NCBI GenBank assembly: GCA_040880805.1
Contig: JBBDHW010000019.1
Location: forward strand, 45,870 to 88,110
From: Acidimicrobiia bacterium
GTDB lineage: Bacteria > Actinomycetota > Acidimicrobiia > IMCC26256 > DASPTH01
DNA length: 42,241 nucleotides
Reading direction: 5' to 3'
The notes below the pieces were generated by a model that searched no databases, was not told where the DNA came from, and worked only from the letters and a program-made list of their open reading frames with translations. The translations under genes and the position numbers were made by a program. Below are positions 1 to 7,125 of the stretch, in pieces. How positions within the stretch are numbered: position 1 is the first letter of the stretch; every line of letters starts with the position of its first letter.

Positions 1-526
1 GGGTGTCCTCCATCCTGAGGACGGGGGTGTCCTCGGGCTTCTGGAAGCCGGCGTCGACGATCTCGCCCAGGAACAGCGTGTGCTCACCCACCGAGACCGA
101 CTCGCGCACCTCGCAGTCGAGGTAGGCGACGGCCTGGTCGAGGATCGGCGCGCCCGACAGGCCGTCATGGAAGGGAAAGCCGTTCAGCGTGTGCGCGGCG
201 AGGTCGACTTCGACCGGCTTGGTGAACTTGCGCACGATGGCGCGGTCCTCACGGTCGATGAGGTTCAGGCTGAACACGCGGCCCTCGGACACGAGCTCGT
301 GCGTCAGCGCACCGAGCTCGATCCCCACTGCGAGCATCTTGGGGGCGAACGACACCTGCGTCGCCCAGTTGAGCGTCATGCCGTTGCGGCGCTCGCCCTT
401 GTCGGTGCAGCCCAGCACGTAGATTCCGCTCGGCATCGTCCATAACACCCGACGGCGCAACCGGTCGTACTCGTCGGGGTCCTTGCCTGCGGGAAACGGA
501 CCAACGGGTCCTTCTTGGACGGGCAT
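1..526 (-). CDS. Flavin reductase-like domain protein (3' end cut by window edge)
   Basis: Reading the minus strand from the ATG at 526 gives an open frame of 175 codons that leaves the window without a stop. The protein begins MPVQEGPVGPFPAGKDPDEY and continues with the pattern of the flavin reductase-like (DIM6/NTAB, FMN-binding split barrel) family: a WTMPSGIYVLGC strand, NGMTLNWATQVSFAPK, a SLNLIDRED stretch and GAPILDQAVAYLDCEV. Such proteins bind FMN and either reduce it with NAD(P)H or act as the reductase partner of a two-component monooxygenase. Which role applies cannot be seen. The start is supported by TAGCCT at 534-539 on the minus strand, seven bases before the ATG, which suggests a leaderless mRNA separate from the upstream crotonase gene, whose stop lies 30 bases away. 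Confidence 0.85.
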   Translation of the reverse strand, partial: MPVQEGPVGPFPAGKDPDEYDRLRRRVLWTMPSGIYVLGCTDKGERRNGMTLNWATQVSFAPKMLAVGIELGALTHELVSEGRVFSLNLIDREDRAIVRKFTKPVEVDLAAHTLNGFPFHDGLSGAPILDQAVAYLDCEVRESVSVGEHTLFLGEIVDAGFQKPEDTPVLRMEDT

Positions 527-533
527 GAGGCGC

Positions 534-539
534 AGGCTA
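534..539 (-). promoter_or_regulatory. Putative -10 box of the flavin reductase gene
   Basis: On the minus strand TAGCCT lies seven bases upstream of the ATG at 526, and no Shine-Dalgarno sequence is present. This is the TANNNT-to-start spacing seen at many other genes in this window. It is inferred to produce a leaderless transcript. Confidence 0.45.
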
Positions 540-556
540 CGCGCGCTGATCTCCCG

Positions 557-1294
557 CTACGGCACGACCTGCGTGTCGACGATGGTCAATCTTCGCCGAA
601 CGGCGACAAAGTCCCGTTCCCGGGCGATGCCTTCCGCCAGCGGGACGTCGAGAGCGGCCCACGCCAGCGCTTTGGCGGCCCGGACCGCTGCGGTCGGTCG
701 GACGGCGATCCGGTCGGCAAGCTCGTCGGTGTGCGCGCGGAGGTCGGCGCGCGGCACGACTTCGTCGACGAATCCGCGCGCCAGCGCGTCGTGCGCGGGG
801 ATGCGGTCGCTGAGGAGGATCGTCGAGAGCGCGGCGCTGGTACCGACCACCCGCGGCAACGTCTGCGACGCGCCACCTGCGGGGATCATGCCGACGCCCG
901 CCTCCGGGAGTGCGACGACACAATCGTCCGCCGCGAGGCGATAGTCGCACTGCAGTGCGAGCTCGAAGCCGAACCCGACCGCGTACCCGTGCATCGACGC
1001 GAGCATCGGCACCGCGACCGCGCGCAGCAGGCCCCACACATCTCTGCCCCATCGCGCATCGCGCATCGCCCACACTGACGGCGCGGTGCCGAACTCCTTC
1101 AGATCGGCGCCGGCGGAAAAGTGATCACCTGCCGCGCTGAACACCACCACCCGGACGCCCGGGTCGGCGATGACACCAGTCAGCACGTCGCACAGCTCGT
1201 CGCGCGTCGCGACGTCGTAGATGTTGATCGGCGGGTGATCGAAAACGATCTCGGTGATCGCACCGCGCGCGGACACGTGCAGCCGGTCAGCCAC
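557..1294 (-). CDS. Enoyl-CoA hydratase/isomerase family protein (crotonase)
   Basis: A 245-residue crotonase-fold protein. It has the first oxyanion-hole region FSAGADLKEFG, the second oxyanion segment MHGYAVGFGFELALQCDYRLA, and LPEAGVGMIPAGGASQTLPR carrying the usual glutamate. The family hydrates, isomerises or otherwise acts on acyl-CoA thioesters in the cytoplasm; the substrate cannot be read from sequence. I chose the GTG at 1294 because upstream in the same frame the sequence is only the shadow of the CaiB gene. The start overlaps the end of that gene by eight bases, so translation is probably coupled. It follows another crotonase and a CaiB-like protein, which suggests a small acyl-CoA catabolic operon. 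Confidence 0.88.
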   Translation of the reverse strand: MADRLHVSARGAITEIVFDHPPINIYDVATRDELCDVLTGVIADPGVRVVVFSAAGDHFSAGADLKEFGTAPSVWAMRDARWGRDVWGLLRAVAVPMLASMHGYAVGFGFELALQCDYRLAADDCVVALPEAGVGMIPAGGASQTLPRVVGTSAALSTILLSDRIPAHDALARGFVDEVVPRADLRAHTDELADRIAVRPTAAVRAAKALAWAALDVPLAEGIARERDFVAVRRRLTIVDTQVVP

Positions 1295-2180
1295 CGCGCG
1301 CCTCCACGCTGAACAGGTGCCCCACCGCGTCTTCGAGCGACACGCGCTCACGCGCGCGATCGCGACCGGACAAGAGCACGTTTGCGGCGACCAGCCCGGC
1401 AAGCAGCCCGGCCACCGGATCGGCGACCGACGAGCGCCCGAGGCGCGGCGGGTCGTACCGCGACGCCCAACCGCCGCGGCACTCCGCGGCGACCCCGTAC
1501 CCCGGCCGGTCCTCGTGCGCGAACGCAGAGATCCGTACGACCGACAACGGCGGATCGGCGAGCCCGACGTTCGCGAGCACGCGGGGCGTGGTGCCGTCAA
1601 CGAGGAGATGCGCGCCGTCGAGCAGCTCCTCGAACTGGTCGCGCTGGGCATCGTCGCCGAGGTCGAGCGGCACTTCCTCCTGATCGCGCATGAGCGCGTC
1701 GCGTAACGGGAACGGATCCGGACGGCTCGGATGCGTCACCCGCACGACGTGCGCACCGAGTGTCGCGAGCACGAGCCCGGTGAGCGGTGCGGCCCAGGTG
1801 GCGCCGAGCACGACGACCCGCGCACCGCCGAGTTGCACCCGCGCGTCGGGGAAGAGAACCCGTGGCGCCGCCGCAGGCGCGGCGCGCACCGCGACCGCCG
1901 GAAGGCGCCACGCACCCGCCTCGGCGTCGACCGCCTCGGCGGCGAGCGTCGAGAGATCGCCACCGAGTGCGTCCACCATCGCCGTGAAGTCGTCCCACGC
2001 GGTGGGCGGGCCCGGGTGCACCCAGCCGTCGGCGGCGCGCAGGACGATCGGCGGCGGGAGCAGGCCGACAGAACCCGGCCGTGCCGGCCGGAGCAACGGA
2101 ATACCCAATGCGTCGCACAGCTCCCGCGCCGCGCGTCGCGCGATCGCGACACCGGGCTCTCTCGTGGTGAGGGCGGTCAT
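1287..2180 (-). CDS. CaiB/BaiF-like CoA-transferase family protein with swapped half order
   Basis: A 297-residue protein of the class III CoA-transferase (CaiB/BaiF) type. Residues from about 118 onward match the usual N-terminal half of the family: LGGARVVVLG, LVLATLGAHVVRVTHP, PLDLGDDAQRDQFEELLDGA, LLVDGTTPRVLANVGL, VVRISAFAHEDRPGYG, VADPVAGLLAGLVAANVLL, and ERVSLEDAVGHLF at the end. Residues 35-80 (LRAADGWVHPG, then TAWDDFTAMVDALGGDL) resemble the part normally found near the C-terminus. The order of the halves therefore looks reversed, and the protein is shorter than the usual 380-400 residues. Active family members transfer CoA between carboxylic acids; whether this one is active is unknown. 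Its ATG overlaps the upstream crotonase stop (ATGA at 2177-2180). Confidence 0.75.
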   Translation of the reverse strand: MTALTTREPGVAIARRAARELCDALGIPLLRPARPGSVGLLPPPIVLRAADGWVHPGPPTAWDDFTAMVDALGGDLSTLAAEAVDAEAGAWRLPAVAVRAAPAAAPRVLFPDARVQLGGARVVVLGATWAAPLTGLVLATLGAHVVRVTHPSRPDPFPLRDALMRDQEEVPLDLGDDAQRDQFEELLDGAHLLVDGTTPRVLANVGLADPPLSVVRISAFAHEDRPGYGVAAECRGGWASRYDPPRLGRSSVADPVAGLLAGLVAANVLLSGRDRARERVSLEDAVGHLFSVEARGG

Positions 2181-2875
2181 TCGCCCTCGAACTCCGGTGG
2201 ACGCTTCTCGAAAAAGGCGGCGATCCCCTCGGCTCGGTCACGCGTGGTCGAGAGCAGCAGGTTGAGATCGGACTCGAGGCGATGCCCGTCGGCAATGGTG
2301 AGGTCGCGCCCACGTAAGACGGCCTCACGCGCCGCTGCTTGCGCGCGCGGCGCGCCGGCCGCGAGCCGAGTGGCGAGCTCCTCCGCATGCGCGCGCGGGT
2401 CATTGCCACACACCGCGATCCCACTGCGCTCGAGCCCGCGCGCGTCCACCACCTCGCCGACGACGAGCATGCGGAGCGCGAGCGCGACACCACCCGCGCG
2501 GGTGAGTCGTTGGGTCCCCCCCCAACATGGCAGCTCCCCGCGCCCGACCTCGGGGAACTGCATCGTCGCCTGCTCTCCGACCACGCGAACATCGGCCGCC
2601 AAGAGCACTTCCGCGCCGGCACCGACCGCGGGACCGTCCCACACCGCGATGGTCGGTGCAGGGAACGCGGCGAGCAGCGTGGCAGGATCGGTGAGGCCCT
2701 TGGGCGTGACCGCTCGTGGCTCGTCGGTTCCCGCGCCGTTGCTCGCGTCGAGCAGCAACGCGCGCGGTGGGTCGGCAGCGAGGCGTGTCAGCTCGGCGAG
2801 CAGCTCCGCGCACGCGGGCGCGCGCACGTCGGCCAACGGGCCGGGTGCGAGCGTGATCGTGGCGACGCGCTCCAC
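2177..2875 (-). CDS. Enoyl-CoA hydratase/isomerase family protein (divergent crotonase)
   Basis: A 232-residue crotonase-family protein. The core is recognisable from VWDGPAVGAGAEVLLAADVR and QFPEVGRGELPCWGGTQRL, which give the second oxyanion segment and the PE glutamate motif. The first oxyanion segment, normally GAD-containing, is replaced by SNGAGTDEPRA, so substrate positioning or activity may differ from a true hydratase. The GTG start at 2875 has a good ribosome-binding site (GGGAGAGG just upstream on the minus strand). It is 19 bases downstream of the aldo/keto reductase gene and overlaps the CaiB-like gene by four bases, so the three are probably co-transcribed. Confidence 0.82.
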   Translation of the reverse strand: MERVATITLAPGPLADVRAPACAELLAELTRLAADPPRALLLDASNGAGTDEPRAVTPKGLTDPATLLAAFPAPTIAVWDGPAVGAGAEVLLAADVRVVGEQATMQFPEVGRGELPCWGGTQRLTRAGGVALALRMLVVGEVVDARGLERSGIAVCGNDPRAHAEELATRLAAGAPRAQAAAREAVLRGRDLTIADGHRLESDLNLLLSTTRDRAEGIAAFFEKRPPEFEGE

Positions 2876-2894
2876 ACCTCTCCCGTCCGCTCGG

Positions 2895-3836
2895 TCAGCC
2901 GCCGACGTTCGCGAGCTCGCGCACCTCGGCGCGCTCGGCGTCGGTGAGCACCCACGCGGTCGTGGCGGCGGCGTTGGCCTTCACCTGCTCGGGCGACGTC
3001 GCGCCGGCGATGACGCTGGCGACCGTCGGCGTGCCCGCGAGGTACGACAGCGCCAGCTCGGGGAGCGTGTGGTCGTGGTCTTTCGCGTACGCGGCAAGAC
3101 GGTCGACCGCATCCATGCGCTCGTCGGAGAGCATCGCGTTCGCGCGATCACCCCACGCTGCCAGGCGCGTGCCCTCGGGCGCCGCCTCGCCACGCTTGTA
3201 CTTGCCGGTGAGGACTCCGCTGGCGAGCGGGAAGTACGGCATGAACGTGATGCCGAGCTTCTGGCACGCGGGGATCACCTCGGCCTCCGGAGTGCGATCG
3301 AGCAGGCTGTAGTGGTTCTGCACGTTCACGAACTGCGGCGCGCCCAACTCCTTGGCCGCGGCAGCAGCCTCCTCGACCATCTGGGCCGAGAAGTTCGAAC
3401 AGCCGATCTCGCGCACCTTGCCCGCGGCGACGAGCTTGCCGAATGCCTCGAGCGTGTCGCCGATCGGGGTATTCGCATCGGGCATGTGCAGGAGATAGAG
3501 ATCGATGTAGTCGGTGCCGAGCCGCTGCAGGCTGTTGTCGATCGCCTGTGCGATCCACTCCGGGCTACCCCCCGAAACGCCCTCGGGCGCGCCGAACCCG
3601 CTGACCTTGGTGGTGATCACCGCACCGCTTCGACGGCTGCCCAGCGCGCGGCCGAGGAACTCTTCCGACTTCCCTCCCCCGTAGCTCTCGGCGGTGTCGA
3701 AGTTGTTCACCCCGGCGTCGAAAGACGCGTCGACGACGGCCTGGGTGCGCTCCTGGTCCATGCGCATCCCGAAGTTGTTGCAGCCGAGCCCTGCCACAGT
3801 TACGTCGAGCGACCCGACCTTGCGTGTCTCCGCCAT
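2895..3836 (-). CDS. Aldo/keto reductase
   Basis: A 313-residue NADPH-dependent aldo/keto reductase of the (alpha/beta)8-barrel type. The catalytic tetrad is visible: Asp in NNFDTAESYG, Tyr in the same motif, Lys in VITTKVSGFG and His in LYLLHMPDANTP. The GCSNFSA motif and the late cofactor-binding segment SVIAGATSPEQVKAN are also typical. It reduces aldehydes or ketones in the cytoplasm; the natural substrate cannot be told. The length is normal for the family. It is the first gene of a minus-strand run with two crotonases and a CaiB-like protein, so a role in the same catabolic route is plausible but inferred. Confidence 0.92.
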   Translation of the reverse strand: MAETRKVGSLDVTVAGLGCNNFGMRMDQERTQAVVDASFDAGVNNFDTAESYGGGKSEEFLGRALGSRRSGAVITTKVSGFGAPEGVSGGSPEWIAQAIDNSLQRLGTDYIDLYLLHMPDANTPIGDTLEAFGKLVAAGKVREIGCSNFSAQMVEEAAAAAKELGAPQFVNVQNHYSLLDRTPEAEVIPACQKLGITFMPYFPLASGVLTGKYKRGEAAPEGTRLAAWGDRANAMLSDERMDAVDRLAAYAKDHDHTLPELALSYLAGTPTVASVIAGATSPEQVKANAAATTAWVLTDAERAEVRELANVGG

Positions 3837-3929
3837 CCCCGAACCTCTCTACGAATCTGGTCTACGTGTGTGGTGTCTGCGTGTCTGTTTCCATCCACGC
3901 TACCGCCGATGCCCGAGGGGGGTCACTGG

Positions 3930-3935
3930 TAGGGT
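3930..3935 (+). promoter_or_regulatory. Putative -10 box for the crotonase gene at 3970
   Basis: TAGGGT lies about 34 bases before the ATG at 3970, leaving room for a short leader with the AAGGGGGG ribosome-binding site at 3958-3965. No convincing -35 was found, so this is a weak call. Confidence 0.25.
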
Positions 3936-3969
3936 CCGCGAGCAGGCCGTGAACAGCAAGGGGGGTCCG

Positions 3970-4731
3970 ATGAGCATCGTGCGCGAACGCCGCGACCAGG
4001 TCGAGATCATCCGCATGAACCGGCCGGAAGCAAAGAACGCGATCAACGACGAGGTCGCGCACGGCATCGAGGAGGCCCTCGACGGCGTGGAGCACGACTC
4101 CGCCGTCCGAGTGGTCGTCCTCACCGGCACCGGCGACGTCTTCTCGGCAGGCGCAGACCTCAAGATGGTCGCTGCCGGCGACTCGCGGGGTTTCGTCACC
4201 GAGCGCGGGGGCTTCGCCGGCATCGTGACGCGCGACTTCCCGAAGCCGATCATCGCCGCCGTCAACGGCACGGCAGTGGCCGGCGGGTTCGAGATCGCAC
4301 TCGCCTGCGATCTCATCGTCGCCGCAGACATCGCGTGGTTCGGACTGTTCGAAGTGAAGCGGGGCCTCTTCGCCGGCGGCGGAGGTCTCATCCGTCTCCC
4401 GCGGCGCGTCCCGCTCGCGCTCGCGATGGAGCTCGCGATCGTCGGTACCACGATCGACGCGGCGCGCGCGTACTCCGTCGGGCTCGTGAACCGGGTGGTA
4501 CCCGTGGCGGAAGTGGTCGACACCGCCGTCGGCCTCGCGAACGAGATCGCCGCGAACTCGCCGCTCGCGGTCCGCAACACGCGGCAAATGGTGCGCGAAG
4601 CGGGTGATCTCACCGAGGAAGAGGGCTGGAAGCGGAGCGCGGAGCTCTCGCGGGAGGTGTACGCGTCGCCCGACTCGGTGGAGGGAGCCCGCGCGTTCGC
4701 CGAGAAGCGCGCCCCCGTCTGGCAGACCTGA
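3970..4731 (+). CDS. Enoyl-CoA hydratase/isomerase family protein (crotonase)
   Basis: A 253-residue crotonase close to the family's normal length and motif content. It starts MSIVRERRDQVEIIRMNRPE, then shows the oxyanion segment FSAGADLKMV, the AAVNGTAVAGGFEIALACD segment and LFEVKRGLFAGGGGLIRLPR with its glutamate. The C-terminus ARAFAEKRAPVWQ is typical for trans-feruloyl-CoA/enoyl-CoA hydratase-like members. The open frame extends upstream, but the ATG at 3970 was chosen because a strong Shine-Dalgarno (AAGGGGGG) sits six bases before it and family similarity begins there. It is a single gene, separated from the next by intergenic repeat element A. Confidence 0.92.
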   Translation: MSIVRERRDQVEIIRMNRPEAKNAINDEVAHGIEEALDGVEHDSAVRVVVLTGTGDVFSAGADLKMVAAGDSRGFVTERGGFAGIVTRDFPKPIIAAVNGTAVAGGFEIALACDLIVAADIAWFGLFEVKRGLFAGGGGLIRLPRRVPLALAMELAIVGTTIDAARAYSVGLVNRVVPVAEVVDTAVGLANEIAANSPLAVRNTRQMVREAGDLTEEEGWKRSAELSREVYASPDSVEGARAFAEKRAPVWQT

Positions 4732-4740
4732 TCATGCGTC

Positions 4741-4780
4741 GCTCGCTGCGAGCCGGGATACCCGGCCCGCGGCCGCTCGC
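4741..4780 (+). repeat. Intergenic palindromic repeat, element A
   Basis: This 40-base segment matches 23051-23090 at 36 of 40 positions. Its centre is an inverted repeat with 10-base arms (4748-4757, GCGAGCCGGG; 4761-4770, CCCGGCCCGC; one mismatch) around ATA. The flanks are CGCTCGCT-like. It lies between the stop at 4731 and the start at 4806. Confidence 0.75.
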
Positions 4781-4805
4781 TCCTGACGTGGGAAACTGGG
4801 GCCGG

Positions 4806-5576
4806 ATGAACGAACCCGAGATCCAGCGCGCGCGACGGGTATCGATCGAGCTCAAGTACGCGATCATCACGATCCTCGTCATGATTCTGTTCATCGCGCT
4901 GCACATTGCCGACGCGTTCTCGGGCGTGAACAACACCGTGAAGAGTGGTGTGGACTGGCTCGCCGGGCTCGGAAGCATCGGCGTCTTCTTCCTCGCACTG
5001 GTCGCCAACGCGTCGATCATCATCCAGATCCCGTACACACTTCCGCTGCTCTCGGCCGCGCTCGGAGGGGCCAGCTTCGCCGGCATGATGCTCCTCGGTG
5101 TCGCATCGGGCCTCGGCGCGGGCATCGGGGCACTTGCCGGATACAAGGTGGCCGACGCGCTCGTGGGCCGCAGCCCCACTCCGCCGGACGGGCGGGTGTT
5201 CCGTTGGATGGCAAGGAACGTCGATCGCCGGCCGCGGCTCACCACGTTCGTGATCTTCGGGATCGCGGCCTCGCCGCTCCCCGACACCACCGTCGTCATG
5301 CCATTGGCGCTCGTCCGCTACGGCATGCGGCGAGCCGCGCTGCCACTGTTTCTCGGGAAGTTCGTGCACAACGTGTTGCTCGCGCTGCTCTTCTACGGCT
5401 TCGCATCCTGGTCGGCGGAGCACGTGTCGGAGCAGGCGAGCACCGACCTCGCCCTCGCCGTCGCCGTGGTGTTCATGCTGCTGGTCCTCTACTCGGCGGA
5501 GAAGGCCCGGGCCGGGGCGGCCGGGCGCCGCAGCAGTCCGGAGACCGGCGGAGAGCTCGCCGAGCCACCCGCCTGA
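4806..5576 (+). CDS. VTT/DedA-like integral membrane protein
   Basis: A 256-residue membrane protein with about five or six hydrophobic segments: YAIITILVMILFIALHIA near residue 20, GVFFLALVANASIIIQIPY, LSAALGGASFAGMMLLGVA, LTTFVIFGIAASPLPDTTV, LPLFLGKFVHNVLLALLFYG and LALAVAVVFMLLVLY. The arrangement, with a proline-bearing loop (SPLPDT) and a charged LGKF helix, resembles VTT/SNARE-associated (DedA-like) proteins, which act on lipid scrambling or transport at the inner membrane. The match is by pattern only. The ATG at 4806 is preferred over an upstream ATG at 4734, because the latter would translate straight through repeat element A. No classic ribosome-binding site is evident. Confidence 0.65.
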   Translation: MNEPEIQRARRVSIELKYAIITILVMILFIALHIADAFSGVNNTVKSGVDWLAGLGSIGVFFLALVANASIIIQIPYTLPLLSAALGGASFAGMMLLGVASGLGAGIGALAGYKVADALVGRSPTPPDGRVFRWMARNVDRRPRLTTFVIFGIAASPLPDTTVVMPLALVRYGMRRAALPLFLGKFVHNVLLALLFYGFASWSAEHVSEQASTDLALAVAVVFMLLVLYSAEKARAGAAGRRSSPETGGELAEPPA

Positions 5577-5610
5577 CGTCAGGCCTCGCGCCGGGGAATT
5601 GGCTGGGGAA

Positions 5611-5647
5611 GTGACCGCGGGAGCAACTGCTCCTAGAATGGTTGCTC
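5611..5647 (+). promoter_or_regulatory. merR promoter with operator palindrome in the -35/-10 spacer
   Basis: A candidate -35 GTGACC (5611-5616) and -10 TAGAAT (5634-5639) are 17 bases apart. The perfect palindrome GGAGCAACTGCTCC (5620-5633) fills the spacer, and a further half-site GTTGCTC follows at 5641-5647. Dyads inside the spacer are the hallmark of MerR-family targets. The ATG is eight bases after the -10, which suggests a leaderless mRNA and autoregulation. Confidence 0.6.
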
Positions 5648-6415
5648 ATGGAAGTAGTCGCCGGGGCCATCCGTGTGGAGGAGCTCGCCCGCCGCGCCGA
5701 CGTCTCCGTCGACACGATCCGCTTCTACCAGAAGCGCCTCCTCCTCCCCCCTCCCCGCCGCGAGGGACGCGTCGCGTGGTACGACGCCGATCACGAGGAT
5801 CGGCTCGGCCGCATCAAGGAGCTCCAGCGCCAGGGCTTCTCGCTCGCAGTCATCCGGCGGCTCCTCGACGGCGAGCTCGACGCGACCGACGCGCCGCTCG
5901 CAGCCGCGGTTGCCGGCGCGCAGCAGGGCGACGCCGAGCTACTCGACCTCGACGACCTCGCCACGCGCGTCGGAATTCCCGCTCCGTTGGTGGAGGCGAT
6001 TGTCCGCGAGGGACTGCTCGTCCCGCAGCGGCGCGACGGGCGCACCGGCTACACCGTCGACGACGTCGACGTGCTGCGTTCCGGCCTGCGGTTGCTCGAG
6101 GCGGGCTTCCCACTGAACGACCTGCTCGCGCTCGCGCGTCGCCACCATGAGTCGACGCGTGCGATCGCGAGTGATGCCGTCGAGATGTTCGACGCGCACG
6201 TGCGTCATCCACTCCAGGCTTCGGAGCTGTCCGACGACGAGAAGGCGGAGCGTCTCGTCGAGGCGTTCCGCACGCTGCTTCCCACAGTCACCACGCTCGT
6301 CGCGCACCACTTCCGCAGCGTGCTGCTCGAAGTCGCGCAGGAGCACCTCGAAGCCGTCGGCGACGCGACCGAGCTCGCCGCAGCAAGCAACGAGCCCGGA
6401 TGGGAGCAGGTATGA
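5648..6415 (+). CDS. MerR-family regulator with two helix-turn-helix modules
   Basis: A 255-residue regulator. Residues about 8-75 are a MerR winged helix-turn-helix (VEELARRADVSVDTIRFYQK, then LQRQGFSLAVIRRLLDG). Residues about 95-165 repeat the same layout (LDDLATRVGIPAPLVEAIV, GRTGYTVDDVDVLRSGLRLL, EAGFPLNDLLALARR). The rest is helical and may form an effector or dimer domain. I chose the ATG at 5648, eight bases after a -10-like TAGAAT and beside an operator-like palindrome. The stop overlaps menG by four bases (ATGA), so regulator and menG are translated together. This suggests control of menaquinone synthesis, but the ligand is unknown. Confidence 0.85.
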   Translation: MEVVAGAIRVEELARRADVSVDTIRFYQKRLLLPPPRREGRVAWYDADHEDRLGRIKELQRQGFSLAVIRRLLDGELDATDAPLAAAVAGAQQGDAELLDLDDLATRVGIPAPLVEAIVREGLLVPQRRDGRTGYTVDDVDVLRSGLRLLEAGFPLNDLLALARRHHESTRAIASDAVEMFDAHVRHPLQASELSDDEKAERLVEAFRTLLPTVTTLVAHHFRSVLLEVAQEHLEAVGDATELAAASNEPGWEQV

Positions 6416-7125
6416 GCTTCATGGCCGCGCTCCGACGCGACGGCTCGTTGCCGGAGGGCGACGAGAAGCACCGCACGGTCGAGCAGATGTTCGACCGACT
6501 CGCGCCGCGGTACGACCGTATGAATCGCGTGATCTCGCTCGGCCTCGACCGCGGCTGGCGCAGGCACACCGTCTCAGAGCTCGGGTTGCCGGCGGGATCG
6601 CGCGTGCTCGACCTTGCGTGCGGAACCGGCGATCTCTGCAACGACCTTGCAGCGTGTGAACACCGCGCGGTCGGCGTCGACTACTCGGCCGGAATGCTCG
6701 CCGCTGCACACACGGGCGCCGCCCTCGTGCGAGGCGACGCCGCGCAGCTTCCGTTCGCTCAGGGCAGCTTCGACGGCGTCGTCTGCGGGTTCGCGCTCCG
6801 CAACTTCGTCGAGCTCACGGCGGTGTTCAGCGAGATCGCGCGCGTGCTCCGCGCCGGCGGCCGGTTCGTCGCCCTCGACGCCACGGTGCCCACGAACCCG
6901 CTGCTCCGCGCCGGGAACACGATCTGGTTCCGCGGCGCCGTACCACTGCTCGGCCGCGCGCTCGCACACGACCCCGACGCGTACTCGTACCTCCCGAAGT
7001 CCACGGCCTACCTCCCGTCGCCGCCCGTGCTCGTCGACGCGCTCGGCGAAGCCGGCTTCACCGAGGCGCGCAATCACACGCTCACCGGCGGCTCCGTCCT
7101 CGTGCTCACGGCAACCCGCGCATGA
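6412..7125 (+). CDS. menG: Demethylmenaquinone methyltransferase (MenG/UbiE type)
   Basis: A 237-residue class I SAM-dependent methyltransferase that methylates demethylmenaquinone to menaquinone. It shows the family opening VEQMFDRLAPRYDRMNRVIS with LGLDRGWRR, the SAM-binding motif VLDLACGTGDL, the acidic loop GVDYSAGML, and the UbiE signatures FDGVVCGFALRNF and YLPKSTAYLPSP. The ATG at 6412 has GGGAGCAGG just upstream and overlaps the merR stop. The end overlaps menF (ATGA at 7122-7125). This tight coupling with isochorismate synthase and the surrounding men genes supports the MenG reading over ubiquinone synthesis. Confidence 0.93.
   Translation: MSFMAALRRDGSLPEGDEKHRTVEQMFDRLAPRYDRMNRVISLGLDRGWRRHTVSELGLPAGSRVLDLACGTGDLCNDLAACEHRAVGVDYSAGMLAAAHTGAALVRGDAAQLPFAQGSFDGVVCGFALRNFVELTAVFSEIARVLRAGGRFVALDATVPTNPLLRAGNTIWFRGAVPLLGRALAHDPDAYSYLPKSTAYLPSPPVLVDALGEAGFTEARNHTLTGGSVLVLTATRA

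Noticed and set aside
1731-3932. A 733-codon plus-strand frame across the acyl-CoA operon
   Set aside because: It crosses three well-supported minus-strand genes and shows no recognisable domain.
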